Origin: Prosthecobacter debontii
Lineage (GTDB): Bacteria > Verrucomicrobiota > Verrucomicrobiia > Verrucomicrobiales > Verrucomicrobiaceae
Direction of reading: 5' to 3'
Length of the DNA stretch: 64,000 bases
Assembly: GCA_945869675.1 (NCBI GenBank)
Contig: CAMBPS010000003.1
Coordinates: 1 to 64,000, forward strand
A program made the position numbers and the translations under genes. Each line of letters begins with the position of its first letter. Position 1 is the stretch's first letter. This document shows positions 49,489 through 60,006 of the stretch, in pieces. The notes below the pieces were generated by a model, which had not been told where the DNA came from, made no database searches, and saw nothing but the letters and a program-made list of their open reading frames with translations.

Positions 49489-52338
49489 TTGATGGGAATT
49501 GCCATGCCTATTGCTCCTGCTTTTGCTTCTCGTCACATCGGTCCTTCGGAGTCAGAAATATCGGGCATGCTGAAGTCGCTTGGTTTGTCCAGTCTGGAAG
49601 AGTTGGCGGATCAAGTGGTGCCTGAAGAGATTCGACTGCGTGGCGATCTCAGTTTGCCCGAACCTATGACTGAGGAACAGGCCCTGAAGCGGTTGCGACA
49701 GCTAATGGATCGTAACAAGGTGCTGCGTTCCTTCATCGGTCTTGGCTATCATGACACCTTTACGCCACCCGTGATTCAACGGAATATCCTAGAGAATCCA
49801 GGCTGGTACACGGCCTACACACCTTATCAGCCCGAGATTAGCCAGGGGCGGCTAGAGGCGCTGATCAATTTTCAAACCATGATCTGTGAGCTGACAGGTC
49901 TAGATGTCTCGAACGCCTCCTTACTGGATGAAGGTAGTGCTTGTTCCGAAGCTCTCACGCTGGCTGCTGCGCAGGTTAGTGGGTCTAAGCGCGTGTTTGT
50001 TTCGCATCGATGTCATCCGCAGACCATTGCTGTGGTGAAAACCCGATTGCAGGCTCTGGGACTCTCTGTTGTCGTCGGCGATACGTTTGGCTGGTTACAA
50101 CAGGCGGGAACTGATGGCTATGCGGCGGTTTTGGTGCAGTATCCCGATACACTGGGCGTGATCCACGACTACTCAGAACTGGCCAAGGAGGTGCATGCGG
50201 CTGGTGCATTACTCGTCGTTGCTGCGGATCTTTTGGCGCTGACTTTGCTGAAAGCGCCAGGCGAGTTTGGCGCTGACATTTGTGTGGGTAATAGTCAGCG
50301 GTTCGGCGTGCCATTTGGCTTTGGTGGTCCTCACGCAGCTTTCATGGCCGTCAGAGATTCACTCAAAAGGAGGATGCCTGGCCGTCTTATCGGTGTCTCC
50401 AAAGATGCTGAGGGAAACCCTGCCTACAGGCTGTCCCTGCAGACGCGTGAGCAGCATATCCGCCGTGAAAAAGCTACCAGCAACATTTGTACTGCTCAGG
50501 TGCTGCTTGCTGTCATGGCTAGCATGTATGCTGTTTATCATGGACCTGAGGGACTCAAGAAGATAGCAATTCGAGTGCATGGTGCTGCCGTTTGGTTGGC
50601 ACGGGAGCTCATTTGGGCTGGGCTAGATGTGGTAAGTGATGATTTTTTCGATACACTCACTGTGACAGTCCATAACTCTGATGATGTTCTGCGGTCGGCA
50701 CTGCTTTTTGGCATGAATCTCCGTCGTGTGGATGACACGCATGTTGGGATTGCTTTGGATGAACGTATTACCAATGAAGAATTGCTGAATTTGACCGCTG
50801 CTTTAGGTGTCAAAAAAGCGCGTTATGTTCCTGATTTAAATGATGAGGTCGAGCCCCATTTTTCTGGCTTGTATCAGCGTGAGTCTGCTTTCTTGACACA
50901 TCAGGTCTTCAATCGATACCATTCCGAGACGGAGATGATGCGATACCTGCATCGTTTGGAGGCCAAAGACATCGCATTGAATCGTAGCATGATCCCGCTG
51001 GGTTCCTGCACGATGAAGCTAAATGCTGCTGCCGAAATGATGCCTTTGAACTGGCCGGAAGTGAATGGTATCCACCCCTTTGCTCCAGCGGATCAGACCG
51101 AAGGTTACCGAGCAATGTTTGCCGAGTTGGAAACATGGCTGGCAGAATGCACAGGATTTGATGCCGTATCCCTTCAACCCAATGCAGGGTCCCAAGGTGA
51201 ATACGCTGGGTTATTAGCGATTAAGCGCTTTCACGAAGCCCGTGGCGAAGGTCACCGCAATGTTTGTCTGATTCCAACTAGCGCTCACGGCACCAATCCT
51301 GCCAGTGCCGTCATGTGTGCTTTTCAAGTCGTGGCCGTAGCTTGCGATGATCAGGGTAATATCTCTGTCGACGACTTGAAGTCCAAGCTTGAGGCCCATG
51401 TGGGTAAAGTCGCTGCCCTCATGGTCACCTATCCGTCCACGCATGGGGTCTTTGAAGAAAGCATCAGTGATATTTGCCAACTTGTTCATGAACATGGTGG
51501 TCAGGTTTACATGGATGGTGCCAATATGAACGCCCAAGTTGGCCTTACCTCGCCCGGTAAAATCGGCGCGGATGTGTGCCATTTGAACCTTCATAAAACC
51601 TTCTGTATCCCACACGGCGGTGGTGGCCCCGGTGTCGGTCCCATTGGAGTCGTGGCCCATTTGAAGCCCTATCTGCCCGGACATATTTCCTGGACAGGAA
51701 AGGCTGAGGGAGCCGTCTGTTCCGCGCCTTGGGGTAGTGCCAGCATTTGTACCATTTCCTGGATGTATGTGGCCATGATGGGCCCCCAGCTCGCTGCAGC
51801 TACGAAAGTTGCGATTCTTGGTGCCAACTACATCGCTAAAAAGCTCGAGAGCTGTTTCCCAACTCTTTACAAAGGTAAGAACGGCTATGTCGCGCACGAA
51901 TGCATCCTCGACTTCCGTCACTTCCATCAGATCACCGTCGAGGACGTGGCTAAGCGTCTCATGGACTTTGGTTTTCATGCTCCGACAATGAGCTGGCCAG
52001 TCGCTGGCACTCTCATGATCGAGCCTACAGAAAGCGAAAGTCAGGCTGAAATGGATCGCTTTTGTGAAGCCATGAAGTGCATCCACCAGGAGATTCTAGG
52101 TGTCGAAGGCGGAACTTTCCACGCCACTGACAACACCCTTAAGCGCGCCCCACACACGGCTGCCTTTGTGACCAAGTCAGAGTGGCCCCATGCCTACACT
52201 CGTGAAGTCGCCGCTTATCCACTGAACTGGGTACGAGAGTCCAAGTTTTGGCCCCCAGTGGCGCGTGTAGACAATGTCTATGGCGACCGTCATTTAATCT
52301 GCTCCTGCATCAGTGTGGAGGATGCTGCTCAAGGGTAA
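49489..52338 (+). CDS. gcvP: Glycine dehydrogenase (decarboxylating), P protein
   Basis: [21 protein letters not shown]...[45 protein letters not shown]...[31 protein letters not shown]...[25 protein letters not shown]. Confidence 0.97.
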   Translation: MMGIAMPIAPAFASRHIGPSESEISGMLKSLGLSSLEELADQVVPEEIRLRGDLSLPEPMTEEQALKRLRQLMDRNKVLRSFIGLGYHDTFTPPVIQRNILENPGWYTAYTPYQPEISQGRLEALINFQTMICELTGLDVSNASLLDEGSACSEALTLAAAQVSGSKRVFVSHRCHPQTIAVVKTRLQALGLSVVVGDTFGWLQQAGTDGYAAVLVQYPDTLGVIHDYSELAKEVHAAGALLVVAADLLALTLLKAPGEFGADICVGNSQRFGVPFGFGGPHAAFMAVRDSLKRRMPGRLIGVSKDAEGNPAYRLSLQTREQHIRREKATSNICTAQVLLAVMASMYAVYHGPEGLKKIAIRVHGAAVWLARELIWAGLDVVSDDFFDTLTVTVHNSDDVLRSALLFGMNLRRVDDTHVGIALDERITNEELLNLTAALGVKKARYVPDLNDEVEPHFSGLYQRESAFLTHQVFNRYHSETEMMRYLHRLEAKDIALNRSMIPLGSCTMKLNAAAEMMPLNWPEVNGIHPFAPADQTEGYRAMFAELETWLAECTGFDAVSLQPNAGSQGEYAGLLAIKRFHEARGEGHRNVCLIPTSAHGTNPASAVMCAFQVVAVACDDQGNISVDDLKSKLEAHVGKVAALMVTYPSTHGVFEESISDICQLVHEHGGQVYMDGANMNAQVGLTSPGKIGADVCHLNLHKTFCIPHGGGGPGVGPIGVVAHLKPYLPGHISWTGKAEGAVCSAPWGSASICTISWMYVAMMGPQLAAATKVAILGANYIAKKLESCFPTLYKGKNGYVAHECILDFRHFHQITVEDVAKRLMDFGFHAPTMSWPVAGTLMIEPTESESQAEMDRFCEAMKCIHQEILGVEGGTFHATDNTLKRAPHTAAFVTKSEWPHAYTREVAAYPLNWVRESKFWPPVARVDNVYGDRHLICSCISVEDAAQG

Positions 52339-52379
52339 CCTCTGAAACATCTGCGAAACTGGTCCGGACGTAGGACAGA

Positions 52380-52916
52380 TCAATGTTTAGCCGTTCCCTG
52401 CGCTGCAGGAGCTGCGCCACCGGTGTTCGAGGGTGCATACTTAGCAACGAGGAAGGCCCCGCCGACAGCGAGGATGCATCCGGCAATGAAGGGCAAAGGA
52501 AGGGCCTTGAGTCCGCCTTCGGGGGGATGGATGATCATGGCGGTGATCGTGTTGATCACCGGGGCACCAGCAAACACGATGGGCATAACAGCCGCAGCGG
52601 CAGCGCCTTTATAAATAGGAGCTGCAGCACCTAGGGCAAGGACAAGGGTCAATGCACCAAGGGCACCCGCAGTGCCGGCGATCAGGCTCCAAGAAATGCC
52701 TGTGTTACTGAAAGTTAAGTTGGAACCCCGAGCCTTCAACACCAAGGCTGATACGACACCAATCAAGGCGTAGGCGATGCAGACAAACAGGAAAGCTTTG
52801 AGACCTGCATGCGGAGTCTCTGGGCCCATTGGCATGAAGCCACGCCCCTTGTGAAGAAGAACGCCATAAACGCCCCAGGAGAGCACAGTAAGAAGGGCAA
52901 AAGTAAGCCAGGTCAT
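52380..52916 (-). CDS. EamA/DMT-like small membrane protein
   Basis: MTWLTFALLTVLSWGVYGVLLHKGRGFM... multiple TM segments; only about half the length of a classical DMT transporter. Confidence 0.65.
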   Translation of the reverse strand: MTWLTFALLTVLSWGVYGVLLHKGRGFMPMGPETPHAGLKAFLFVCIAYALIGVVSALVLKARGSNLTFSNTGISWSLIAGTAGALGALTLVLALGAAAPIYKGAAAAAVMPIVFAGAPVINTITAMIIHPPEGGLKALPLPFIAGCILAVGGAFLVAKYAPSNTGGAAPAAQGTAKH

Positions 52917-53003
52917 ATTGGATTTGGTAGGTGGAGGATTCACTTCAGTAGAGAACGTCAGAGATCGTTGATTTGGTCAGATAAAATCAATGCCCCGCGT
53001 TTT

Positions 53004-54392
53004 TTAGGGCTCAGTTTCTGTGGCTGCTTCTGCTTCAGCCTTGGTCATGCGGCGGAAGTTTAGCTGCTGAACGCGGCGCAGATCAGCCTTAGTGGTGGTA
53101 ATTTCATAGCCTTTAACGGTGACTTTTTCACCGACTTTCGGCAAGTGGCCCAAGAGATGTGTGACGTAACCGCCAATGGTGGTGACCTCATCACTCTCGA
53201 TCTCTAGACCTGCATGTTCGACCAGTTCATAGAGATTGAGCGTGCCTTCGACATTGAATTCGTCATCGCTCACGCGGCGAAACTCACTGGATTCATGATC
53301 GAACTCATCTTGAATGACCCCGACAATTTCTTCCAAAACGTTGTCAAGGGTGACGACGCCGACAGCACCACCGTATTCATCCACGGCTAGGGCCAGATGG
53401 GCGTGCTTATCCAGGAAAAAACGCAGTAATTTATCAATGGGCATCATTTCTGGCACCATGGGGATGTCACGGCGGATGGTTCGCAAATCAGGCTTTGGCT
53501 TACCCACGAGAGCGATGAGATCCTTGATGTGAATCATGCCTAGGCTGTGATCCAGATGGCCTTCGACGAGTGGATAACGGGTATGTTTAGCGTCGATGGC
53601 TGCCTTAAGATTAGCCTCAAAGGAATCATCTGCATCCAATGAAACGACTTGATTGCGTGGCGTCATCACGTCCCGGACACAGCGATCATTGAGGGCCAGA
53701 GCATTCAAGAGAATGTCCTTCTCGGTTTCGGTTACCTCCTTGGATTTTTGGCTTTCTGCCACAATGTGGCGGAGTTCTTCTTCGGAATGCGCTAGCTCAC
53801 TTTCAGAGACAGGCTCAATTCGAAAAAGGAAGCGCAGGCAGAAATTCGTGCTGGTATTGAGAATGAAGATGGCCGGCCTCAGAACAACATAAAAAAGATG
53901 CAGTGGACGAGCGATGAATAGTGCGGTGGCGAGAGACTTGCGAATGGCCAGGACCTTGGGTGTCTGCTCGCCAAGAACGACGTGGAGATACGTGACGACG
54001 GCATAGGCAATGCCGATGGATGTCCAGCGGATGGTGGTTTCATTCACCACACCAAGCTTAAACATCAGTGGCTGGACCACGACTGCGACAAAAGGCTCAC
54101 CAAAAATACCCAAGGCAATGCTGGTGAGCGTAATGCCCAGTTGACCAGCGGAAAGATAGGCATCGAGATTTCTCGTGACGTGTTGGGCAAATTTGGCACC
54201 GCTGACGCCATCTTCGATCGCTGCCTGAAGTTGACTGTCGCGGACTTTAACAATGGCAAATTCGGCTGCGACAAAAAAGGCGTTCAGGAGAACGATTAGG
54301 AGAACGATGACGGCCTGCCAGAAAAACTCATTCGGCGTAAAACTCCACTCGTGGACGAGTTCGGAAGTTGCGTTGGCTAAGAGAAGAGTCAT
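53004..54392 (-). CDS. CNNM/CorC-type (hemolysin C family) membrane protein with CBS and transporter-associated domains
   Basis: LLIVLLNAFFVAAEFAIVKVRDSQL...SEEELRHIVAES...VRDVMTPRNQVVSLD...VDEYGGAVGVVTLDNVLEEIVGVIQDEFD. Confidence 0.93.
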   Translation of the reverse strand: MTLLLANATSELVHEWSFTPNEFFWQAVIVLLIVLLNAFFVAAEFAIVKVRDSQLQAAIEDGVSGAKFAQHVTRNLDAYLSAGQLGITLTSIALGIFGEPFVAVVVQPLMFKLGVVNETTIRWTSIGIAYAVVTYLHVVLGEQTPKVLAIRKSLATALFIARPLHLFYVVLRPAIFILNTSTNFCLRFLFRIEPVSESELAHSEEELRHIVAESQKSKEVTETEKDILLNALALNDRCVRDVMTPRNQVVSLDADDSFEANLKAAIDAKHTRYPLVEGHLDHSLGMIHIKDLIALVGKPKPDLRTIRRDIPMVPEMMPIDKLLRFFLDKHAHLALAVDEYGGAVGVVTLDNVLEEIVGVIQDEFDHESSEFRRVSDDEFNVEGTLNLYELVEHAGLEIESDEVTTIGGYVTHLLGHLPKVGEKVTVKGYEITTTKADLRRVQQLNFRRMTKAEAEAATETEP

Positions 54393-54413
54393 GAATAAAG
54401 CGTATTGACGCGA

Positions 54414-54665
54414 TCACAGTTTCTCGTAGTTCCCATCACAACGTTTTTCCAAGATGGTGAAGCCCGCCTTTTTCGCATCAGAGATGGACAAAGGTTTGGT
54501 TAACTTGGGCATATTGAAGCTTGAAAGGAGCTTCTTAACCGGCTTTTTGCAAAGCGGACAATGCGTGAGTGGAGCTCTATCCATGGGGCGCCTCAAATCG
54601 AAACCACGCCGACAAGACGGACAACCATCTTCAGGGTTTTCAGCAAGGTAAGAGTATGTGGGCAT
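54414..54665 (-). CDS. FmdB-like zinc-ribbon protein
   Basis: MPTYSYLAENPEDGCPSCRRGFDLRRPMDRAPLTHCPLCKKPVKKLLSSFNMPK: CxxC..CxxC zinc ribbon. Confidence 0.82.
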   Translation of the reverse strand: MPTYSYLAENPEDGCPSCRRGFDLRRPMDRAPLTHCPLCKKPVKKLLSSFNMPKLTKPLSISDAKKAGFTILEKRCDGNYEKL

Positions 54666-54736
54666 AGATTTTTGGTGTCCATGCCTCCCCAAGGAACAAA
54701 TCCGGGAAGACATTTCCCGGACGAGGAGAGCAGGTA

Positions 54737-55006
54737 TTACCAGCTCGACTTGGTGACTCCGGGGATGAGGCCGGCGCTAGCCATTTCACGGAACGTGAGT
54801 CGTGACATCGCGAAGCGGCGCATGAAGGCGCGACGGCGACCGGACACGCGGCAGCGGTTCGTGAGACGCGTAGGGCTGGCGTCACGGGGCAGAAGGGAGA
54901 GGCCGACGTAGTCGCCTTTTGCCTTCAGCTCAGCACGGAGCTTTGCGTATTTTTCAACAGTTTTAGTTTTGCGTTTCTGACGCTCGAGCCAACAAGTTTT
55001 TGCCAT
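54737..55006 (-). CDS. rpsN: 30S ribosomal protein S14 (non-zinc type)
   Basis: [89 protein letters not shown]. Confidence 0.96.
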   Translation of the reverse strand: MAKTCWLERQKRKTKTVEKYAKLRAELKAKGDYVGLSLLPRDASPTRLTNRCRVSGRRRAFMRRFAMSRLTFREMASAGLIPGVTKSSW

Positions 55007-55096
55007 AGGGATGGCGAAGGTGCCTGCTTCCCTTCTTTTTGCAACGAGAAATTTCTACTAGCGGTCAGACTCTTTTTCGGTTACTCCGAACACCTT

Positions 55097-55174
55097 ATGA
55101 TCGCCGGAATGCTTATCGCTGCCTTTTTCCTTCTGCTTGGTGTGGTTGTTTTCGCCATTTTGCAGAAAGCTTGA
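55097..55174 (+). CDS. Possible 25-aa single-pass membrane microprotein
   Basis: ATG..TGA encoding MIAGMLIAAFFLLLGVVVFAILQKA; uniformly hydrophobic with a terminal Lys; not in the supplied ORF track. Confidence 0.35.
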   Translation: MIAGMLIAAFFLLLGVVVFAILQKA

Positions 55175-55212
55175 CATACTTTTGTCTCGGTCGAGATAGG
55201 GCGTAGTTTCAC

Positions 55213-55791
55213 TTAATCTTCCCCGTCCGAACGGGAGATTCCTGTGTAGAGTTCAGGGAAACGTCGTTCGAGTGACTTGGGCGTCACGTGGCCAATGAGT
55301 TGGGCAGCACTCCAGTCAGCCAATCCCCAATAGGTCGTTGGTAGTGCCATGATGACAGCTGTGCAGGTTGGCATTTTAGCGATGTGCTCGCGGGCAAGTA
55401 GGCGTTCAGCAAACTCGTGCAGCCCTGGATTATGGGCGAACAGAAAGGCATGTCTCCAGCTTTCGTCAAAACCGCGCACGACTTCTAGAATCTGGGCTGG
55501 TTCGGCTAAGTAGAGTCTGGATTCCAGCAGGAGAGACTCTGTGGGCATGCCCAGAACCTCGCGCATAATCTGAGCTGTTCCAAGCGCACGCAAGGCCGTG
55601 CTGCTGATGAGGCGATCTGGCTTTGGCAACAGGGCCTGAGATTCGCCACCTCCTAAATAGGCTTTGTGCAGAAAGCTTGCTACAGCAGGTGCTGCTCGAT
55701 GTCCACGCTCATTGAGGGCACGATCATGATCCGCAAGGCTGGGCTGGTCCCAACTTGATTTGGCGTGACGGATAATGGTAAGATACTTCAT
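55213..55791 (-). CDS. sixA: Phosphohistidine phosphatase SixA-like
   Basis: MKYLTIIRHAKSSWDQPSLADHDRALNERGHRAAPAVASFL...RLISSTALRALGTAQIM...FLFAHNPGLHEFAERL: RHG motif. Confidence 0.88.
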   Translation of the reverse strand: MKYLTIIRHAKSSWDQPSLADHDRALNERGHRAAPAVASFLHKAYLGGGESQALLPKPDRLISSTALRALGTAQIMREVLGMPTESLLLESRLYLAEPAQILEVVRGFDESWRHAFLFAHNPGLHEFAERLLAREHIAKMPTCTAVIMALPTTYWGLADWSAAQLIGHVTPKSLERRFPELYTGISRSDGED

Positions 55792-55934
55792 CTGGGATGA
55801 GCGGTCGCGTTTCTCGCACGCTGATCTGTGGGTGTCAATGCAGGAGCTTCATAGATATCTTGCCTCTTTGTGAATTAAATGATCCCTTCGACCTTGCTCG
55901 AAGTAGTATCTGATTCTAGATTCTATGACAAACA

Positions 55935-56942
55935 ATGATCCTTTGTCTCGAATCCTCTCTACTTGGTGGTTATCTTTCAAATGAAGTGCCTGGTCTGGTG
56001 ACTGGCAGGCTTCATTTGGCGGGTGTGAACCAACCGATGCGGGTAGAGTTGGTAGGCAATTTCATGCGTGATATCGCGGGCTGTCGAGTGGATTTTCATA
56101 ACCCACTGCCCAATGGTGATCTGGATGATGTGGCTTGGCTGACACAGACGCAGTCAGGGTTTACAGGTGTCATGACAGCATCTAATCGTGTGGCCAAATT
56201 GCCGCGTCGAAAGCGCCCGATGAATCAACTAATGACTGATCCTGAGGGGCTTAAGAATTTACTTTTCTTCGAGTGGTTCAATCAGCAAGGCCAACGAATT
56301 CTCATCCAATCCTGGCATCTTCATCTGCGTGTCAGTGCGCCGCGCTGGCAGCTCAGTGGTGATGAGGAGGCAATGCAACTGCGTCAAGCGCGTGCGCGCC
56401 GGAAGCACTTTTTACTGAGTGAGCGTAGTTCTCCGGAAGATGGCGCATCAGCTTTGCATGCACCCGGAATGGCAGATCCTTTCGAGCCATCGGAGGTCAC
56501 TGGTAATCCTTTTTTAAATCTGGAAGAACCGCAAAAAAAGCCGTCGAGAAAAGAAGAAGGTCTCAAAGAGGGGGCGCCAAATCCCATGAAACGCTCCGCG
56601 GCCTTGGCTCAGGAGTTGCGTCGTTTTGAGCGCCTTCTCGCCCTTACCAGCGAAGTGAGGAACCGACCTGCTGTCGTCAGATTGCTATCTACGGTGGCTG
56701 ATTTGGCATCTCATTTGATCCATGTTTTACGTCAGTTTTCTGAAGAGAACCGTTCTGGCTGGCATTATCTTGTCGTGGATTTAGAGCAGTCGCTGCCTCT
56801 GTTCAGCGCTGCGCTGAATGCAACAGACAAACTTATGCAGCACGCCACACCAGGCACTGACCAGCAGTGGCTGGGAAACGTACAGACGAGCTTGCTAAAT
56901 ATCGAGTTGCGGATGCGGGAACTGCTCACGCATTTGAGGTAG
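55935..56942 (+). CDS. Hypothetical protein
   Basis: 335-aa ORF MILCLESSLLGGYLSNEVPGLVTGRLHLAGVNQPMRVELVGNFMRDIAGCRVDFHNPLPNGDLDD...; no family recognised with confidence. Confidence 0.65.
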   Translation: MILCLESSLLGGYLSNEVPGLVTGRLHLAGVNQPMRVELVGNFMRDIAGCRVDFHNPLPNGDLDDVAWLTQTQSGFTGVMTASNRVAKLPRRKRPMNQLMTDPEGLKNLLFFEWFNQQGQRILIQSWHLHLRVSAPRWQLSGDEEAMQLRQARARRKHFLLSERSSPEDGASALHAPGMADPFEPSEVTGNPFLNLEEPQKKPSRKEEGLKEGAPNPMKRSAALAQELRRFERLLALTSEVRNRPAVVRLLSTVADLASHLIHVLRQFSEENRSGWHYLVVDLEQSLPLFSAALNATDKLMQHATPGTDQQWLGNVQTSLLNIELRMRELLTHLR

Positions 56943-57223
56943 GGGTGTTCGTGACTGATGATTTGGTATTGTCTGTCGAAGAACCTTATTGAAAGGTTTG
57001 AGGTCTCTCCAAACTGAGCCAATGAGGAGGACATGATTGTGGCATTAGGCTCTGGCATGGTATAGAGCAGCGCAGTGATTCATGCTAAGCTTCCCAGAAA
57101 ATCCCCATCGAGGCGGGTGCAATGATTTTCTTTTCGATGGATTATCGCTTCTTGATTCTGCTGTTTCGATTTTAATTGATAATATTCCGGCAAATTAGCA
57201 GACTGATGGAGCATCTATGTTGA

Positions 57224-57754
57224 ATGACCGACTCAGACCGCGAGCAACATGACCAATTTCTCCGCTTTTTTATGCGGCATGAGGAGTCTTTGCGTGTGTT
57301 TTTGCGCTCTTTGCTGTTCACGCATGATGAGCAGCGTGAGGTAATGCAGGAGGTGGCTGTGGTGCTCTGGCGGAAATTTGATGTGGGCATGGACAGCCAG
57401 TCTTTTTGTCGCTGGGCTTTTGGTGTTGCTCGCATGGAAGCATTGGCATTCAGGCGGGATCGCGCTCGGGATAGACATACATTTGGCGATGAGGTCTTTG
57501 AATTGCTTTCGCAGACTGTGGTGAATCATTCGAGCTCGCTCGAAGCAGAACGACGAGCTCTGGATCTCTGTCTAAAAAAGCTTCCAGAAGACCAGCGGCA
57601 AATCATACAGAATGCCTATGCTCCCGGCGTGAAAATCGACCAACTTGCGAACCGAATGGGCCGCACGGCAATGGCTCTTTACAAGACACTTCATCGCATT
57701 CGCTTAATGCTCATGGACTGCACACGGCGGGTGATTGCTACCGAAGAATATTGA
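57224..57754 (+). CDS. ECF-type RNA polymerase sigma-70 factor (Rhodopirellula/Verrucomicrobium-type)
   Basis: HDQFLRFFMRHEESLRVFLRSLLFTHDEQREVMQEVAVVLWRKFDVGMDSQSFCRWAFGVARMEALAFRRDRARDRH...KLPEDQRQIIQNAY. Confidence 0.88.
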   Translation: MTDSDREQHDQFLRFFMRHEESLRVFLRSLLFTHDEQREVMQEVAVVLWRKFDVGMDSQSFCRWAFGVARMEALAFRRDRARDRHTFGDEVFELLSQTVVNHSSSLEAERRALDLCLKKLPEDQRQIIQNAYAPGVKIDQLANRMGRTAMALYKTLHRIRLMLMDCTRRVIATEEY

Positions 57755-58674
57755 TGAAAACAAACGATTCACATTTTGAATTGATCCGCCGCTGTTGTGA
57801 TGGTGGTGCCTCCTCGCAGGATCTTGCTCAACTCGAAGTCAGCCTTTGCAAAGATGTTGAATTTCGCGAGGCCTATGTGCGCTATGTGAATCTCGATGTC
57901 GCACTAAGTAATTGGGCCCAATTAGATCCCATGTCTAAGGCTCTTCAAAAGGCTCCTCAGCGGCTGATCTGGCGTCCAATAACGGCTGCTGCAGCGGGTC
58001 TTGTGTTCGGGATGTTTTGCACGTCGATGGTGTTTGGGTTTGTCGCCCAGCGAGCGGGTGCGGTGAACAGCGTGCCGCTAAGTGTTTTCGATGGCGGTCT
58101 TGAGGATGAGAAGCAGATACTCAAAGACGGGCTGCCTGTCCTCGCGGGGCAGTGGGGCATGGATGCGGCAAGTATCGTGCCAGCCGAGGGGCAGGTGCGC
58201 CCTTTGCAGGGTAAAAGTATGATGCGGCTGGAACCGATTCCGCACGAGAAACCGGTGAAGAACCACACATCGCGTGTTTATCAGGTGCTCGATCTAAATT
58301 CGCAGCCCTTGGCCATGGTAAACGGTGAGGCAGAGGCCGAGATCACCGCTTCGTTTTGCGCCGCGAAAAGCGATTTCAGTTCGCGCTACCTGATCCGTGC
58401 TATCGCGCTGGATGAAGAGCCGGAAGTGGCCATCAAGAACTTTTGGTCGAAGGTGGAAAGCGATGAAGTGGTCTCTGAATCGCAGCGCTTTGACAGTGTG
58501 CCTGAAGATGTTGGCTGGCAGACATTCTCCATGAAACTGCGCCTGCCACCGGAATCGAAGACGCTAGTGCTGATCTTTGGCGCTGTGCCGCCGGTGGACG
58601 CTACGCTGCCAGCTTTGGTTCACTACCTTGATAAGGTTCAGGTGACGTTGTGCACTAACCGATCTCTCCCATGA
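57751..58674 (+). CDS. Putative membrane anti-sigma factor with extracellular sensor domain
   Basis: MMKTNDSHFELIRRCCDGGASSQDLAQLEVSLCKDVEFREAYVRYVNLDVALSNWAQ... then TM AAAGLVFGMFCTSMVFGFVA; start overlaps sigma stop; similar architecture to 12917-13828. Confidence 0.68.
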   Translation: MMKTNDSHFELIRRCCDGGASSQDLAQLEVSLCKDVEFREAYVRYVNLDVALSNWAQLDPMSKALQKAPQRLIWRPITAAAAGLVFGMFCTSMVFGFVAQRAGAVNSVPLSVFDGGLEDEKQILKDGLPVLAGQWGMDAASIVPAEGQVRPLQGKSMMRLEPIPHEKPVKNHTSRVYQVLDLNSQPLAMVNGEAEAEITASFCAAKSDFSSRYLIRAIALDEEPEVAIKNFWSKVESDEVVSESQRFDSVPEDVGWQTFSMKLRLPPESKTLVLIFGAVPPVDATLPALVHYLDKVQVTLCTNRSLP

Positions 58675-59987
58675 CCATGCAAACCTCCCCTCCCTCTACA
58701 TCCAACCGCCGCTTCTTCTTGCGTGCCACAGGCATCAGCATGGCACTACCATTGTTCGAATCACTCGGCGGACGTGTTTTCGGTCAAAACGCGGCTGTGG
58801 ATTCTCTCGCGGGTAAGGTTGTGAATGCCGAGCGCCCGTTGCGGATGGTTTGCATTGGCAACTTACTCGGCTTTTATCCACCTGCGTTCTTTCCGACGAA
58901 AGCGGGCGCGGCTTATGAGCTGCCCGAGTCCATCGAAGCGCTTAAAGCGCACCAGAGCGATTTTACGCTCTACTCGGGGCTCGATCACGGCATCAAAGGC
59001 GGCCACTTTGCCATGAGTTCGTTCCTCAGTGGGGTGAAGACATCGGATGCGAAAGGCATGCCTGAGGGCAATATCACCGTGGATCAGCGTGCGGCGGAAA
59101 CTCTGGGCGGAGCCACAAGATTTCCATCGCTTACGCTGGGGTCGGAGAGTGGCATTCATGGCGGCTGTCTGATGTCTTGGACCCGCAGTGGAACTCGCGT
59201 TCCGCCGATCACCAAGCCGCGTGAGCTGTTCCAGAAGTTGTTCATCAATGAAGATGCGTCAAGCCGCGCTGCGTCGATGGATCGACTTGATGTGAAGGGA
59301 TCAATCCTCGATGCCGTGACTGGCGATGCGAAATCGCTCCAGCGTCATCTGGGCCAGAGGGACAAAGAGAAGCTCGATGAGTATTTTACATCTGTCCGCG
59401 ATGTGGAAAAGCAGATCGAACTGCGCCGCAAGTGGGCCAGCGTGCCCAAACCTGAACCAAAGATGAAGGAACCAAAGAACACGGACTTCGTCTCTGACCT
59501 GCCAGTGATGTATGACCTCATTGCGCTTGCCTTACAGACGGATTCCACTCGCATCGCCACTCTTGAGATCGGTGGTGACTTTGAGGCTTCCGCCTTCGGT
59601 TTGAGCGGGGGCTATCACGGCTTATCACACCACGGCCAGCGGCCAGATGCCATCAAAGGACTCATCAAAATGGAGCGCTACCAAGTGGAGCAGTTTGCGC
59701 GGTTCCTGGCCAAGCTCAAGTCCATTGAAGACGGCGCAGGCACGCTGCTGGACCATTCCATGGTGCTGTTTGGCAGTGGTATGGGAAATGCGAATACACA
59801 TACGAATAACAATCTCCCCATCATCCTCGCTGGCGGATGCTTCAAGCACGGTGAGCACAAGACTTATCCTGCTAAGGGGCCGAGTCGCCAGATGCTCTGC
59901 AATCTCTATCTCTCCATGCTCCAGCGCTTCGGCGCGGAAGTGGACACCTTTGGCACCAGCAATGGCACACTCACTGGCCTCGCTTGA
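58671..59987 (+). CDS. DUF1552 protein
   Basis: NRRFFLRATGISMALPLFESLGGRVFGQ...LRMVCIGNLLGFYPPAFFPTKAG...LYSGLDHGIKGGHFAMSSFLSGV...LFGSGMGNANTHTNNNLPIILAGG. Confidence 0.88.
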   Translation: MTMQTSPPSTSNRRFFLRATGISMALPLFESLGGRVFGQNAAVDSLAGKVVNAERPLRMVCIGNLLGFYPPAFFPTKAGAAYELPESIEALKAHQSDFTLYSGLDHGIKGGHFAMSSFLSGVKTSDAKGMPEGNITVDQRAAETLGGATRFPSLTLGSESGIHGGCLMSWTRSGTRVPPITKPRELFQKLFINEDASSRAASMDRLDVKGSILDAVTGDAKSLQRHLGQRDKEKLDEYFTSVRDVEKQIELRRKWASVPKPEPKMKEPKNTDFVSDLPVMYDLIALALQTDSTRIATLEIGGDFEASAFGLSGGYHGLSHHGQRPDAIKGLIKMERYQVEQFARFLAKLKSIEDGAGTLLDHSMVLFGSGMGNANTHTNNNLPIILAGGCFKHGEHKTYPAKGPSRQMLCNLYLSMLQRFGAEVDTFGTSNGTLTGLA

Positions 59988-60006
59988 GGTTTTAGCACAA
60001 AGTCTC

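Noticed and set aside
59647-60006. N-terminal 120 residues of the 941-aa ORF
   Set aside because: Overlaps the end of the DUF1552 gene out of frame; the true start is most likely ATG 60007 followed by a signal peptide.
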